A DNA stretch of 19,523 bases, taken from positions 1-19,523 of the forward strand of contig JADGHI010000011.1 in NCBI GenBank assembly GCA_019689515.1, given 5' to 3'. This stretch comes from Acetobacteraceae bacterium (GTDB lineage: Bacteria; Pseudomonadota; Alphaproteobacteria; Acetobacterales; Acetobacteraceae). The notes below the pieces were generated by a model that searched no databases, had not been told where the DNA came from, and saw only the letters and a program-made list of their open reading frames with translations. Positions 1 through 10,109 of the stretch are shown here, in pieces (the first letter of the stretch is position 1; every line of letters starts with the position of its first letter). Made by a program: the position numbers and the translations under genes.

Positions 1-499
1 CGCCGGCCAGCACGGCCAGGAGCGGCACGCTGGTGATGATCGAGGCGGAGGCCAGCACGATCGCAATCTGGAAGGCGGCCGAGGCCAGCTCGTACTTGCC
101 ATAGGCGTCAATGGCCTTGTCCCGGCGCGCCTCCGCCGCGCGGGCGCGGGCCATCAGCTCGCGCCGGCCCTCGCCGGTCTCGGGCTCCGACTCCCAGCGG
201 GCGACCCGCTCCCGCCAGCGCTCGAGCTGGCGTTGCATCGCCGCCTGGTGCGCCGCCTCCTCGACCATCGCCCGGCCGAGCTCCGTCATCTCGCCCGCCG
301 TCTGCACCGTGGTCTGCCGGATGGTACGGGCCTGGAAGAAGGCCCAGAGGTTCGCCGCCTCGATGTTGCGTGACAGCGCCTCGGTCTGCGCGCTCTTCGC
401 CCCGGTCTCGGCGATCGCGAGGAAGAGCGCGAGGATGGAGATCAGCAAAGCGATACCCTTGTTGCCGCCGTGGTCGGCGGCATGCCCGTGTCCGGCCAT
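1..499 (-). CDS. DUF4337 domain membrane protein, partial (C-terminus off window)
   Basis: The reading frame runs from an ATG at 499 off the left edge, giving 166 residues without a stop. The N-terminus is short and His/Gly-rich, followed by a hydrophobic segment at about residues 15-32. A long charged region at about 35-135, rich in Ala, Glu and Arg and probably coiled coil, includes NLWAFFQARTIRQT at about 50-63. A second hydrophobic segment begins near 142 and reaches the edge. This order of membrane helix, soluble helical region and C-terminal membrane helices is that of the DUF4337 family, whose function is not known. The ribosome site before the ATG is weak, but no better start is seen. 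It is the last visible gene of the minus-strand run and is separated from the HD gene by a hairpin, so it may be a separate transcription unit. The family call rests on recognising the sequence pattern; the true C-terminal length is unknown. Confidence 0.75.
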   Translation of the reverse strand, partial: MAGHGHAADHGGNKGIALLISILALFLAIAETGAKSAQTEALSRNIEAANLWAFFQARTIRQTTVQTAGEMTELGRAMVEEAAHQAAMQRQLERWRERVARWESEPETGEGRRELMARARAAEARRDKAIDAYGKYELASAAFQIAIVLASASIITSVPLLAVLAG

Positions 500-527
500 G
501 CGCTGTCGATTCTCGGTTGAGGATGGT

Positions 528-556
528 GGCGGCCACTCATGCCAGGAGTGGCTGCC
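528..556 (-). terminator. Imperfect hairpin, possible terminator after the HD gene
   Basis: Arms at 528-538 and 546-556 form an 11-bp stem with a 7-base loop. One pair is G-T on the plus strand, which becomes C-A in the minus-strand transcript. It lies 40 bases past the stop of the HD phosphohydrolase gene and before the DUF4337 gene, both on the minus strand. There is no U run, so it could equally be a stable intergenic structure. Confidence 0.35.
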
Positions 557-595
557 CGCGCAAGGGCCGTCCTCGCCCCGGCGATGCCGGCGCAG

Positions 596-1264
596 TCAGG
601 CTGGCGCGCTGCCCTTCCCCGCTTCCGCTGCCAGGGCCGCGGCGATGTTGGCGCGCGCCCGCGCCTCGTAGCGCGCGGCGATGCGCGGGGTGCGGAACAG
701 GCGCGGCTGCGCCGCGAGGCGCCGCAGGAAGGCGGCGCGGCCGGCGTCCCACTGGGCCGCGGTCAGATGCCCGTATTCCGCACGGAGGTCGCGCGTGTTG
801 CGCGCGAAGCGGGGCGGCGGCGCAGCGAGGGGCGTGAGGTCGAGGTCGAGCATCCACAGCCGCGCCCGCCCGAGCGGCGTGCGCGGACCCTCCGGCGCGC
901 CGAGGTGGTCGGCCGTCACCTCGATGGTCCCGGCGACCCATTCGATCGCGGCGGGCGGGAGGCGCGGGGGGGCGCGGGCGGGCGCGCGCCAGAGCGCCGC
1001 CGAGGCTGCCTCGCTGCCGCCGCGCCGCACGTCGTAGATCGCGTCGTGGTAGGCGATGGCGGAGGCGAGCAACGTCTCGACGCCCGGCGCGCGGAACGGC
1101 GTGCCGCGGCCGAGGCGGCGGTGCCGGGCCCAGAGCTCCGCGATGTGCGAGAGACCGTGGTAGCGCCGCGCCGGGGCGCCCATGCGCCGGCGGACCTCGC
1201 GCCGTGCGGCGGGCGAGACCGGCACGCGGCGCAACAGGTCGGCGAGCAGCGCCGCCCGCGTCAT
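596..1264 (-). CDS. HD-type predicted metal-dependent phosphohydrolase (COG4339-like)
   Basis: The protein has 222 residues from the ATG at 1264. Signature pieces are RRYHGLSHI at about 33-41, YHDAIYD at about 72-78 and IEVTADH at about 114-120. This His...His-Asp...Thr-x-x-His spacing is that of the small HD-superfamily proteins of COG4339, thought to be metal-dependent phosphohydrolases with unknown substrate. Length fits the family, usually about 200 residues. A GTG at 1279 would add five residues. Neither start has a convincing ribosome site, and the ATG was chosen because the conserved region begins soon after it. It follows the dioxygenase gene by 70 bases on the same strand and may be cotranscribed. 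The fold call is fairly safe; substrate and role are not shown. Confidence 0.75.
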   Translation of the reverse strand: MTRAALLADLLRRVPVSPAARREVRRRMGAPARRYHGLSHIAELWARHRRLGRGTPFRAPGVETLLASAIAYHDAIYDVRRGGSEAASAALWRAPARAPPRLPPAAIEWVAGTIEVTADHLGAPEGPRTPLGRARLWMLDLDLTPLAAPPPRFARNTRDLRAEYGHLTAAQWDAGRAAFLRRLAAQPRLFRTPRIAARYEARARANIAAALAAEAGKGSAPA

Positions 1265-1334
1265 GTCACGCCGGCCCACTGTGGGGCGGCGGTGAGTCCC
1301 AGCCGACGGCGATCGGCCGGCGGACGGAGCGCGA

Positions 1335-2225
1335 TCATGCCGAAGGCGGCGCCGCGCCCTTGATCTGGGTGCGATGCATGATTCGCCGCGCCTGCGGGTC
1401 GAAGGGGTCGCGCCGGTGCATGGTGCAGCGGTTGTCCCACAGCACCAGGTCGCCGACGCGCCAGCGATTCGTCCAGGTATGGGCCGGCCGCGTGGCCTCC
1501 GCCCAGATCGTGTCGAGCAGCGCCTCGGATTCCTCGAGCGGCAGGCCGTCGATGTAGGCGTTGCGCCGGCGACCGAGATAGAGGGCGCGGCGCCCCGTCT
1601 CGGGGTGGCGGATGACCAGCGGGTGCAGCGTGCCCGGCGAGGTCCGCGGATCGTCGGTCGGCACCACCCCGGCGCGCAGGAAGCCGCCGCTGTTGTAGGT
1701 GCCGTCGTGCTTGACCCGCAGGCCCGTGAGACGGCGCTTCAGCGCCTCCGGCAGCGCCTCGTAGGCGGCGTACATGCTGGCGAAATGCGTGTCGCCGCCC
1801 GCGGGCGGAATCTCCAGCGCGTAGAGCATGGAGGCCTTGGGCGGCTGCTCGAGATAGGACATGTCGGTGTGCCACACCGCCTCGCCCGCGCCGAGGCTGC
1901 CGATCGGCTGGCCATCGGGACCAAGCACGTTGGAGACGATGTAGATCTCCGGCTTGCCCTCGACGAAGCGCCGCCCGTTCTCCTGCACCGGCGCCCAGTC
2001 GAGGTCGCCGAAGCGCCGGCTGAAGGCGATCAGCTCGTCGTCCGAGAGCGTCTGCCCACGGAACAGCAGCACCGAATGGTCGAGCCACGCCTGGTGGATC
2101 GCCGCGAATTGCGCGTCCGTGACGCGCCGCAGATCCACGCCGCGGATCTCGGCGCCCAGCGCCGCGCCGGTGGGGACGACCGTGACCGCGCCGTCCTGGA
2201 TCGGTGTCGTCGTCGTCGCGCTCAT
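1335..2225 (-). CDS. TauD/TfdA family Fe(II)/2-oxoglutarate-dependent dioxygenase
   Basis: The protein has 296 residues. The iron-binding facial triad is visible: His119 and Asp121 in AVWHTDMSY, and the distal His in DNRCTMHRRD at about residue 270. Arginines that bind the 2-oxoglutarate carboxylate follow at about 281-285 (RRIMHRTQ). The N-terminal half has the usual GAEIRGVDL and LLFRGQ patterns. Enzymes of this family hydroxylate a substrate, often releasing sulfite, glyoxylate or an aldehyde, while decarboxylating 2-oxoglutarate. The ATG at 2225 is preceded by GGGAGAGG at a suitable distance; an upstream in-frame ATG at 2261 lacks such a site and would add an unconserved 12-residue tail. 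It lies downstream of the alpha-hydroxy-acid oxidase and deaminase-like genes, suggesting a shared catabolic role. The substrate (taurine, 2,4-D-like or other) cannot be told from sequence alone. Confidence 0.9.
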   Translation of the reverse strand: MSATTTTPIQDGAVTVVPTGAALGAEIRGVDLRRVTDAQFAAIHQAWLDHSVLLFRGQTLSDDELIAFSRRFGDLDWAPVQENGRRFVEGKPEIYIVSNVLGPDGQPIGSLGAGEAVWHTDMSYLEQPPKASMLYALEIPPAGGDTHFASMYAAYEALPEALKRRLTGLRVKHDGTYNSGGFLRAGVVPTDDPRTSPGTLHPLVIRHPETGRRALYLGRRRNAYIDGLPLEESEALLDTIWAEATRPAHTWTNRWRVGDLVLWDNRCTMHRRDPFDPQARRIMHRTQIKGAAPPSA

Positions 2226-2263
2226 GCCGCCGCCTCTCCCTCGTCCAGGGCCGATCTTCACCC

Positions 2264-2327
2264 GCCCGGCCGGGCGCCCATCAGACCTTCAGCCTGCGCG
2301 ATCCTTCCCGGCAGCCCCCGTGCCGGG
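2264..2327 (-). other. Two small inverted repeats in the oxidase-dioxygenase gap
   Basis: The 190-base gap at 2226-2415 between two same-strand genes holds a 12-bp GC palindrome at 2264-2275. It also holds a 7-bp perfect stem, CCCGGCA at 2307-2313 and TGCCGGG at 2321-2327, with a 7-base loop. The second could be a weak terminator or RNA processing site for the upstream oxidase gene. There is no U run, and such pairs arise readily in DNA this GC-rich. No gene or clear promoter is seen here. Confidence 0.3.
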
Positions 2328-2415
2328 CCACGCGCGACGAGCCGACGTACCGCCGCCGGCGCCCCCGCGGCGTTCCCGCCTCCCGCACGTGGCGCCATGC
2401 CCGCGCCCGTCCGGC

Positions 2416-3510
2416 TCAGTACCCCTTGGACTCGAGGTCGAGCAGCGGGAAGGCGCTCAGCACATGCGGTAGGTTGGTCGGCTGCGCCGGATGCAGATAG
2501 GAGGCATCCAGGGCCGAGAGCCGGTCCACGCCGAGCAGGCCCAGCACCTCGATCATCTCGGCCTCCAGGATCTCCAGCATGCGCTGCACGCCCTCTTCGC
2601 CGGCGGCGGCGAGGGCGTAGCAGTACATGCGGCCCATCGCCACCACGTCGGCGCCGAGGGCGATCGCCTTCACCACGTCGCTGCCGCGGCAGAACCCGCC
2701 GTCGATGAACACGGTCGCCCGCCCGGCGACCGCCTTCACCACCTCGGGCAGCACCTCGATGGCGCCGCGCCCGTGGTCGAGCTGCCGTCCGCCGTGGTTG
2801 GAGACATAGACGCCCTCCACGCCGTGCTCGCAGGCGAGTTCCGCGTCCTCGGCGGTGGCGATGCCCTTGAGGATCAGCTTCACGGACGGGTGCTTGTCCT
2901 TGAAGCGGCGCACATGGCCCCAGTTGAGGCTGGCCTGCCAGTCCATCCCCGTGGCGCGGGCGCGCCAGGGCTTGACGAAGCGCTTGGCGATGTCGCGTTC
3001 GCGGCGGCTGTAGATCGCGGTGTCCACCGTCAGGCAGAAGGCGTCGTAGCCGGCATCCACGGCGCGGCGGACGTGGTCGTCCACGAAGGAATCGTCGCCG
3101 CGCACGTAGAGCTGGAAGATCTTCGGCCCGGAGGTCGCGGCCGCCGCCGCCTCCAGCCCCGGAGGCGGCACCGAGCTGACGATGATCGGCACGCCGAAGG
3201 CCGAGGCGCCCTTGCCCGCCGTCGCCGCGCCGCCGGGCTCGAAGGATTCCAGCGAGCCGACCGGGGCAAGCGCCACGGGAAGGCGGATCTTGCGGCCGAA
3301 GATCTGGCCGCTCGGGTCCACCTTGGACACGTCGCGCAGCACCCGCGGGCGGAAGGCGATGGAATCGAGCGCCATGCGGTTGCGGCGGAGCGTCGTCTCG
3401 GTCTCCGTGCCGCCGATCAGATAGTCCCAGATGTTGGCGCTGAGCTTGAGGCGCGCGGCCTTCACGAACTCATGGAGGGTCAGGAACTGGCCTTCGGTCT
3501 CGCTCAGCAT
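2416..3510 (-). CDS. FMN-dependent alpha-hydroxy-acid oxidase/dehydrogenase (lactate/glycolate oxidase family)
   Basis: The protein has 364 residues, the usual length of this TIM-barrel flavoprotein family. It would oxidise an L-2-hydroxy acid to the 2-oxoacid. The full catalytic set can be aligned with plant glycolate oxidase: Tyr30 in IWDYLIGG, Tyr135 in FQLY, arginines in VDTAIYSRRERD at about 163-173, Lys215 in LKGI, and His239 and Arg242 in SNHGGRQLD. The phosphate-binding IDGGFCRGSDVVKA (about 269-282) and AMGR (about 291-294) are present. There is no signal peptide or cytochrome domain, so it is soluble and not a flavocytochrome b2. The segment around residues 84-120 departs from the classical pattern, so the substrate is open. 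The ATG at 3510 has AGAGGA about ten bases upstream. The upstream gene ends 39 bases away, consistent with one transcript. Confidence 0.9.
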   Translation of the reverse strand: MLSETEGQFLTLHEFVKAARLKLSANIWDYLIGGTETETTLRRNRMALDSIAFRPRVLRDVSKVDPSGQIFGRKIRLPVALAPVGSLESFEPGGAATAGKGASAFGVPIIVSSVPPPGLEAAAAATSGPKIFQLYVRGDDSFVDDHVRRAVDAGYDAFCLTVDTAIYSRRERDIAKRFVKPWRARATGMDWQASLNWGHVRRFKDKHPSVKLILKGIATAEDAELACEHGVEGVYVSNHGGRQLDHGRGAIEVLPEVVKAVAGRATVFIDGGFCRGSDVVKAIALGADVVAMGRMYCYALAAAGEEGVQRMLEILEAEMIEVLGLLGVDRLSALDASYLHPAQPTNLPHVLSAFPLLDLESKGY

Positions 3511-3549
3511 CGGGTGACGGTCCTCTTGGAGATCGGCGCGGAGAATGCC

Positions 3550-4347
3550 TCAGGACGGCGCAGCTGTTGAGCCCCGGGCGGCGACCACCCGCTCCACCGG
3601 CACGCCGCGGCAGTCCATCTCGAAGTCGAGCCCCACCACCGGCGGGCGGCAGAACTGCCAGGTGAGGCCGTGACGCGCCGCACCGCGGGCAACGATCTCC
3701 TCGGCGAGGAAGGGGTGCAGGTCGTGGACCGTGTAGGCCTGCACACCGGTCGTGGCACGCCAGGAGGCGGCGACGCCGAGCGCGGCCATGCGGCGCTCCA
3801 TCTCGCCCAGGACCCAGCGCGCCTTGGCGCGCAGCCCCGCCGGCGAGACGTCGCCTGGGGCGACGATGTGGTCGCGGTAATTGGCGTGGCCTTCCTCGAC
3901 CTCGCCACTGCCGGCGACGACGAAGGAGGGCGCGGCCTCGCCGGCGTCCGGCACCGTGTAGCAGAAGGCGTGGAAGGAGGGCTCGGCGGGCGGCGCGACC
4001 TCAGGGCAGACATTGCTGCGCGCGACCGGGTTGCGGCCCTCCTCGCCCACCAGCACGCCCCATTCGGCCAGGACGGCGGCGTAGCCACGGTTGAACGCGA
4101 CGAAGCCCTCCTCGCTGAAGGGCGCGGGCGAACGCAGCTCGCAGGCACAGAAGGCGGTGCGCGGGCGGCCGGCGGCGTCGAGCAGGGCGGCGATGCGGCG
4201 CCAGCCCTCGGCGAGCGGCACCGGCTCGGCGAAGCGCACGCGCTCGATGCGGAAGCCGGGCAGCGCGGCGACACCGGCGGAGTACTGGAACACCGCGGGG
4301 ATGAAGCGGTAGCCGGCCTCGGGCCGCTCGATGCTGGTGTAGGGCAT
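3550..4347 (-). CDS. Tandem RidA/YjgF-like protein, possible 2-aminomuconate-type deaminase (CnbZ-like)
   Basis: The protein has 265 residues from the ATG at 4347, which has GGGAGG ten bases upstream; the in-frame ATG at 4494 would add an unconserved Pro/Arg-rich tail. It begins MPYTSIERPEAGYRFIP and has two halves reminiscent of RidA/YjgF folds. One includes the ACELRSPAPF and AFNRGYAAVLAEWG patterns at about 65-95, the other DVSPAGLRAKARWVLGEM and ATTGVQAYTVHDLHPF. I recall this overall pattern from proteins annotated as 2-amino-5-chloromuconate deaminase (CnbZ), but that link is from memory and only moderate. RidA-type proteins hydrolyse imines/enamines, so a deaminase role is plausible. 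It heads the minus-strand run leading to the hydroxy-acid oxidase and dioxygenase, which suggests deamination followed by oxidation of one substrate. It could also be an uncharacterised conserved protein. Confidence 0.6.
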   Translation of the reverse strand: MPYTSIERPEAGYRFIPAVFQYSAGVAALPGFRIERVRFAEPVPLAEGWRRIAALLDAAGRPRTAFCACELRSPAPFSEEGFVAFNRGYAAVLAEWGVLVGEEGRNPVARSNVCPEVAPPAEPSFHAFCYTVPDAGEAAPSFVVAGSGEVEEGHANYRDHIVAPGDVSPAGLRAKARWVLGEMERRMAALGVAASWRATTGVQAYTVHDLHPFLAEEIVARGAARHGLTWQFCRPPVVGLDFEMDCRGVPVERVVAARGSTAAPS

Positions 4348-4655
4348 GGATGCTGCGCCTCCCGCGCGGACTGGAACGACCGCGACGACAGTCAAGCCGG
4401 GCCGGGTGCGCGCGGCAATGGCCGATCCCGCGCCGGGCCAAGGGGAAGGCACTGGGCGAACCCGGACCGGCCGGTCGGAGGTGGCGCTAGGCATGCCCGC
4501 CGCCTAGCTTGCGCGGCATGACACTCCTACTCCGCAAGATCGCCGGACGGCACGGAGGCGGCGCCGTCGCGCCGGGCCGTCACCGCACCGCCACCGGAAC
4601 CGCCGCCCCCGCCGCGCCGGCGCCGCCAGGCACCATCGCGAAGGGCTGATGCATC
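4348..4655. promoter_or_regulatory. Divergent intergenic region with two inverted repeats
   Basis: This 308-base region separates the minus-strand catabolic run from greB and must hold promoters for both. A perfect 12-bp palindrome, GACCGGCCGGTC, lies at 4465-4476. A 7-bp inverted repeat, GCTAGGC at 4486-4492 and GCCTAGC at 4502-4508, has a 9-base spacer. CTAG is generally scarce in bacterial genomes, so two copies in a symmetric pair make an operator plausible. No clear -35/-10 pair was found. A 43-codon frame at 4518-4649 lacks a ribosome site and is not called as a gene. Confidence 0.4.
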
Positions 4656-5180
<525 letters not shown>

Positions 5181-5549
5181 GCGCCACGCCCGCCCGTTCG
5201 ACGGCGGAGCGGATGACCTGGGCGGCAAGGGCCGGAGCCGGGGTGTTGTTGACGGCCCCGCGACAGGCCCGGCCCATCCGCGTGCGGGCGAGGGAGACGA
5301 TCCCGGCGCGATTCACGGGACGGCCTCCCTCTCCTTATTGTTAAGGACCCGATGCTGCGCGCCCGGGCGCCAGGCCGCGCCGGGCCGCCCTCCGGTCCGC
5401 TCCCGGCCGCGTCGAAGGTGCGCGGGTGAACGGAGCCTCGCCGCACGATCGCGGGGCGCACGCGAGCGGACTGTTGATCCGGTCGCCGGAGGTGTAGCCT
5501 CCGCCTCCGGGCGCCGCCGCGAGGGGCGGCCAAACATGGGAGAAACGCT
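5181..5549. promoter_or_regulatory. Upstream region of the beta-oxidation operon
   Basis: No gene is supported in these 369 bases. The region holds an AT-rich interrupted palindrome, CCTTA-TTGT-TAAGG, at 5333-5346, which stands out in DNA this GC-rich and could be an operator. A small hairpin, CGGAGG/CCTCCG, lies at 5487-5503. A weak promoter-like pair is TTGATC at 5474-5479 and TAGCCT at 5495-5500 with 15 bases between, shorter than ideal. The ribosome site GGGAGA at 5538-5543 serves the TTG start at 5550. Confidence 0.4.
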
Positions 5550-7676
<2,127 letters not shown>

Positions 7677-7698
7677 CCCAAGGGAGACGACGCAGGTC

Positions 7699-8904
7699 AT
7701 GGAACTCCGCTTCACCGAGGAAGAGCGCGCCTTCCGCCAGGAGGTGCGCGAATTCATAGACCGCAACCTCCCCGCCGCGACGCGCGAGCGCATGGAGTCC
7801 GGCCGCACGCCGACCAAGGAGATGGTCGTGCAGTGGCAGCGCACGCTGAACGCGAAGGGCTGGGCCGTGCCGCACTGGCCCGTCGAGTGGGGCGGCACCG
7901 GCTGGTCGCCGATCAAGCGCTTCATCCTGCAGGAGGAGATCCAGCAGACCCCGGCGCCGCTGCCGCTCGGCTTCAACACCAACATGTGCGGCCCGGTGAT
8001 CATCGCCTTCGGCACGGAGGCGCAGAAGAAGCGCTTCCTGCCGCGCATGGCGAACCTCGACGACTGGTGGTGCCAGGGCTTCTCCGAGCCCGGCGCCGGC
8101 TCCGACCTCGCCAGCCTGAAATGCGCGGCGAAGCGCGTCGGCGACTACTACATCGTCAACGGCCAGAAGACCTGGACGACGCTCGCGCAGTACGCGGACT
8201 GGATCTTCCTGCTGGTCCGCACCAATCCGAACGCGGCGAAGCAGCAGGAGGGCATCTCCTTCCTGCTGGTGGACATGAAGTCGCCCGGCATCACCGTGCG
8301 CCCGATCATCACCATCGACGGCGCGCACGAGGTGAACGAGGTCTTCTTCGATGACGTGAAGGTGCCGGTCGAGAACCTGGTCGGCACCGAGAACCGCGGC
8401 TGGGACTGCGCGAAGTTCCTGCTCTCCAACGAGCGCACGGGCCAGGCGCGCGTCGGCGCCTCCAAGGAGCGCATCCGGCGGCTGAAGCTGATCGCGAGCC
8501 AGGCGCCGGGCGGCGGGCGGCCGATCATCGAGGACCCGCGCTTCCGCGAGCGGCTCACCGAGGTCGAGGTGCAGCTCAAGGCGCTGGAGATCACGACGCT
8601 CCGCGTGCTCGCGACCGAGCAGAAGAACCTCGGCCAGCGCAAGCCGAACCCGGCCTCCTCGATCCTCAAGATCCGCGGCACGGAGCTGCAGCAGGCGATC
8701 AGCGAGCTGTTCGTCCTCGCGGCCGGCCCCTACGGCCTCGCCGGCGCGGATCCCGGCGCGGACCGGCTCAACGAGCCCGAGATCGTGCCGGACTGGGCCG
8801 CTCTCGCGCAGCCGACCTACTTCAACTGGCGCAAGCAGAGCATCTACGGCGGATCGAACGAGATCCAGAAGAACATCATGGCGAAGGCCTTCCTGGGACT
8901 CTGA
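7699..8904 (+). CDS. pimC: Acyl-CoA dehydrogenase, pimeloyl-CoA dehydrogenase large-subunit type
   Basis: The protein has 401 residues with the three acyl-CoA dehydrogenase domains. The N-terminal helical domain starts ELRFTEEERAFRQEVREF. The middle beta domain has the flavin/substrate loop CQGFSEPGAGSDLASLK at about 125-141 and the QKTWTT loop at about 156-161. The C-terminal domain ends with IYGGSNEIQKNIMAK. Position YGG carries Gly where medium-chain enzymes have the catalytic Glu of YEGT. Glu245 in LLSNERTG is a candidate base at the alternative helix-G site used by other families. The C-terminal flavin-contact motif LHGG is absent, and NPASSILKIRGTELQQ takes its place. The protein thus looks like one half of a two-subunit enzyme, the partner being the next gene 5 bases on. 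It would oxidise acyl-CoA to 2-enoyl-CoA. The start has AGGGAG about 12 bases upstream. The Pim assignment rests on pattern and gene order. Confidence 0.88.
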   Translation: MELRFTEEERAFRQEVREFIDRNLPAATRERMESGRTPTKEMVVQWQRTLNAKGWAVPHWPVEWGGTGWSPIKRFILQEEIQQTPAPLPLGFNTNMCGPVIIAFGTEAQKKRFLPRMANLDDWWCQGFSEPGAGSDLASLKCAAKRVGDYYIVNGQKTWTTLAQYADWIFLLVRTNPNAAKQQEGISFLLVDMKSPGITVRPIITIDGAHEVNEVFFDDVKVPVENLVGTENRGWDCAKFLLSNERTGQARVGASKERIRRLKLIASQAPGGGRPIIEDPRFRERLTEVEVQLKALEITTLRVLATEQKNLGQRKPNPASSILKIRGTELQQAISELFVLAAGPYGLAGADPGADRLNEPEIVPDWAALAQPTYFNWRKQSIYGGSNEIQKNIMAKAFLGL

Positions 8905-8909
8905 CGCAA

Positions 8910-10067
8910 ATGGATTTCGACCTCACCGAGGAGCAGCGGCTCCTTCAGGACAGCGTCGCGAGGCTGCTGGCCGACCGCTACAAGTTTGAGCAGCGCAAGG
9001 CGTACATGAAGACGCCGGAAGGCTGGTCGCGCGAGATCTGGTCGGCCTATGCCGAGCTCGGCCTGCTCGCCCTACCCTTCGCCGAGGCGGAGGGCGGCTA
9101 TGGCGGCGGCGCCGAGGAGACGATGATCGTCGCCGAGCAGATGGGCCGCGCGCTGACGCTCGAGCCCTGGCTGCCGACCGTGGTGCTCGGTGGCGGCTTC
9201 CTGCGCCACGGCGCATCGGCCGAGCAGCGTAGCGCGCTGGTGCCGAAGATCGCGCGGGGCGAGATGCTGCTCGCCTTCGCGCACACCGAGGCGCAGTCGC
9301 GCTACGACCTGCACGACGTCGCGACGACCGCGAAGCGCGACGGCGACGGCTGGGTGCTGAACGGCCGCAAGGTCGTCGTGATCCACGGCGACAGCGCACA
9401 CCGGCTGGTGGTGACGGCGCGCACCGCCGGCGGCCAGCGCGACCTCAAGGGGGTCGGGGTGTTCCTGGTGGACGCCTCGGCACCGGGCGTCTCACGCCGC
9501 GGCTTCACGGCGGTGGACGGTCACCGCGCCGCGGAGGTGACGCTGGAGGGCGTGCGCGTCGGGCCGGAGGCGGTGCTCGGCAATCCGGAGGACGGGCTGC
9601 CGCTCGTGGACCGCGTGGTGGACGAGGCGATCGCGGCTCTCGCCGCCGAGGCGGTCGGCGCGATGGAAGCGGTGCACGGCCTGACGCTCGAGTACCTCAA
9701 GACGCGCAAGCAGTTCGGCCGGCCGATCGGCTCCTTCCAGGCGCTGCAGCACCGCGCGGCGGAGATGATGGTCGCGCTGGAGGAGGCACGCAGCATGGCC
9801 ATGCTCGGCGCGATGATGGCCGAGGAGGAGGACGCGACGGAGCGGCGCCGGCAGATGCGCGCGGTGAAGCTGCAGGTCGGCCGCTCGGCGAGGTTTGTCG
9901 GGCAGCAGGCGATCCAGCTGCACGGCGGCATCGCGATGACGATGGAGTACGCCGCTGGCCACTACTTCAAGCGGCTGACAGCGATCGACACGATGTTCGG
10001 CGACGCGGAGCACCACCTGAACGCGCTCGCCACGGGTGGCGGCCTGATCACGGCGGCCGCCGCCTGA
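8910..10067 (+). CDS. pimD: Acyl-CoA dehydrogenase, pimeloyl-CoA dehydrogenase small-subunit type
   Basis: The protein has 385 residues, starting MDFDLTEEQRLLQDSVARLL, followed by FEQRKAYMK and EGGYGGGAEETMIVAEQMG, a pattern typical of the small subunit of pimeloyl-CoA dehydrogenase. The C-terminal domain keeps the flavin-contact motifs TRKQFGRPIGSFQALQHR (about 265-282) and QLHGGIAMTMEY (about 336-347). The SEPGAGSD-type loop of the middle domain is degenerate (AHTEAQSRYDL), and the C-terminal catalytic motif is replaced by IDTMFGDAEHHL. It therefore lacks the features its neighbour keeps and keeps those the neighbour lacks, as expected of an alpha2beta2 enzyme. The ATG lies 5 bases after the previous stop, so translation is probably coupled. 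The operon ends just downstream at a strong hairpin. It could also act on other acyl-CoAs such as fatty or alicyclic ones. Confidence 0.88.
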   Translation: MDFDLTEEQRLLQDSVARLLADRYKFEQRKAYMKTPEGWSREIWSAYAELGLLALPFAEAEGGYGGGAEETMIVAEQMGRALTLEPWLPTVVLGGGFLRHGASAEQRSALVPKIARGEMLLAFAHTEAQSRYDLHDVATTAKRDGDGWVLNGRKVVVIHGDSAHRLVVTARTAGGQRDLKGVGVFLVDASAPGVSRRGFTAVDGHRAAEVTLEGVRVGPEAVLGNPEDGLPLVDRVVDEAIAALAAEAVGAMEAVHGLTLEYLKTRKQFGRPIGSFQALQHRAAEMMVALEEARSMAMLGAMMAEEEDATERRRQMRAVKLQVGRSARFVGQQAIQLHGGIAMTMEYAAGHYFKRLTAIDTMFGDAEHHLNALATGGGLITAAAA

Positions 10068-10075
10068 ATGACGGC

Positions 10076-10103
10076 GGGGCGGGCGTGGAAAGGCGCCCGC
10101 CCC
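10076..10103. terminator. Perfect 10-bp hairpin between convergent operons
   Basis: GGGGCGGGCG at 10076-10085 pairs perfectly with CGCCCGCCCC at 10094-10103 around an 8-base loop. It lies in the 42-base gap between the convergent pimD-like and korB-like genes and can fold in both transcripts. No U run follows on either strand, which is common in GC-rich genomes. Confidence 0.7.
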
Positions 10104-10109
10104 CTCGCC

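Noticed and set aside
4518..4649. A 43-residue frame ending just before greB
   Set aside because: No ribosome site, low-complexity Ala/Pro/Gly content and overlap with possible regulatory repeats; a leader peptide cannot be supported.
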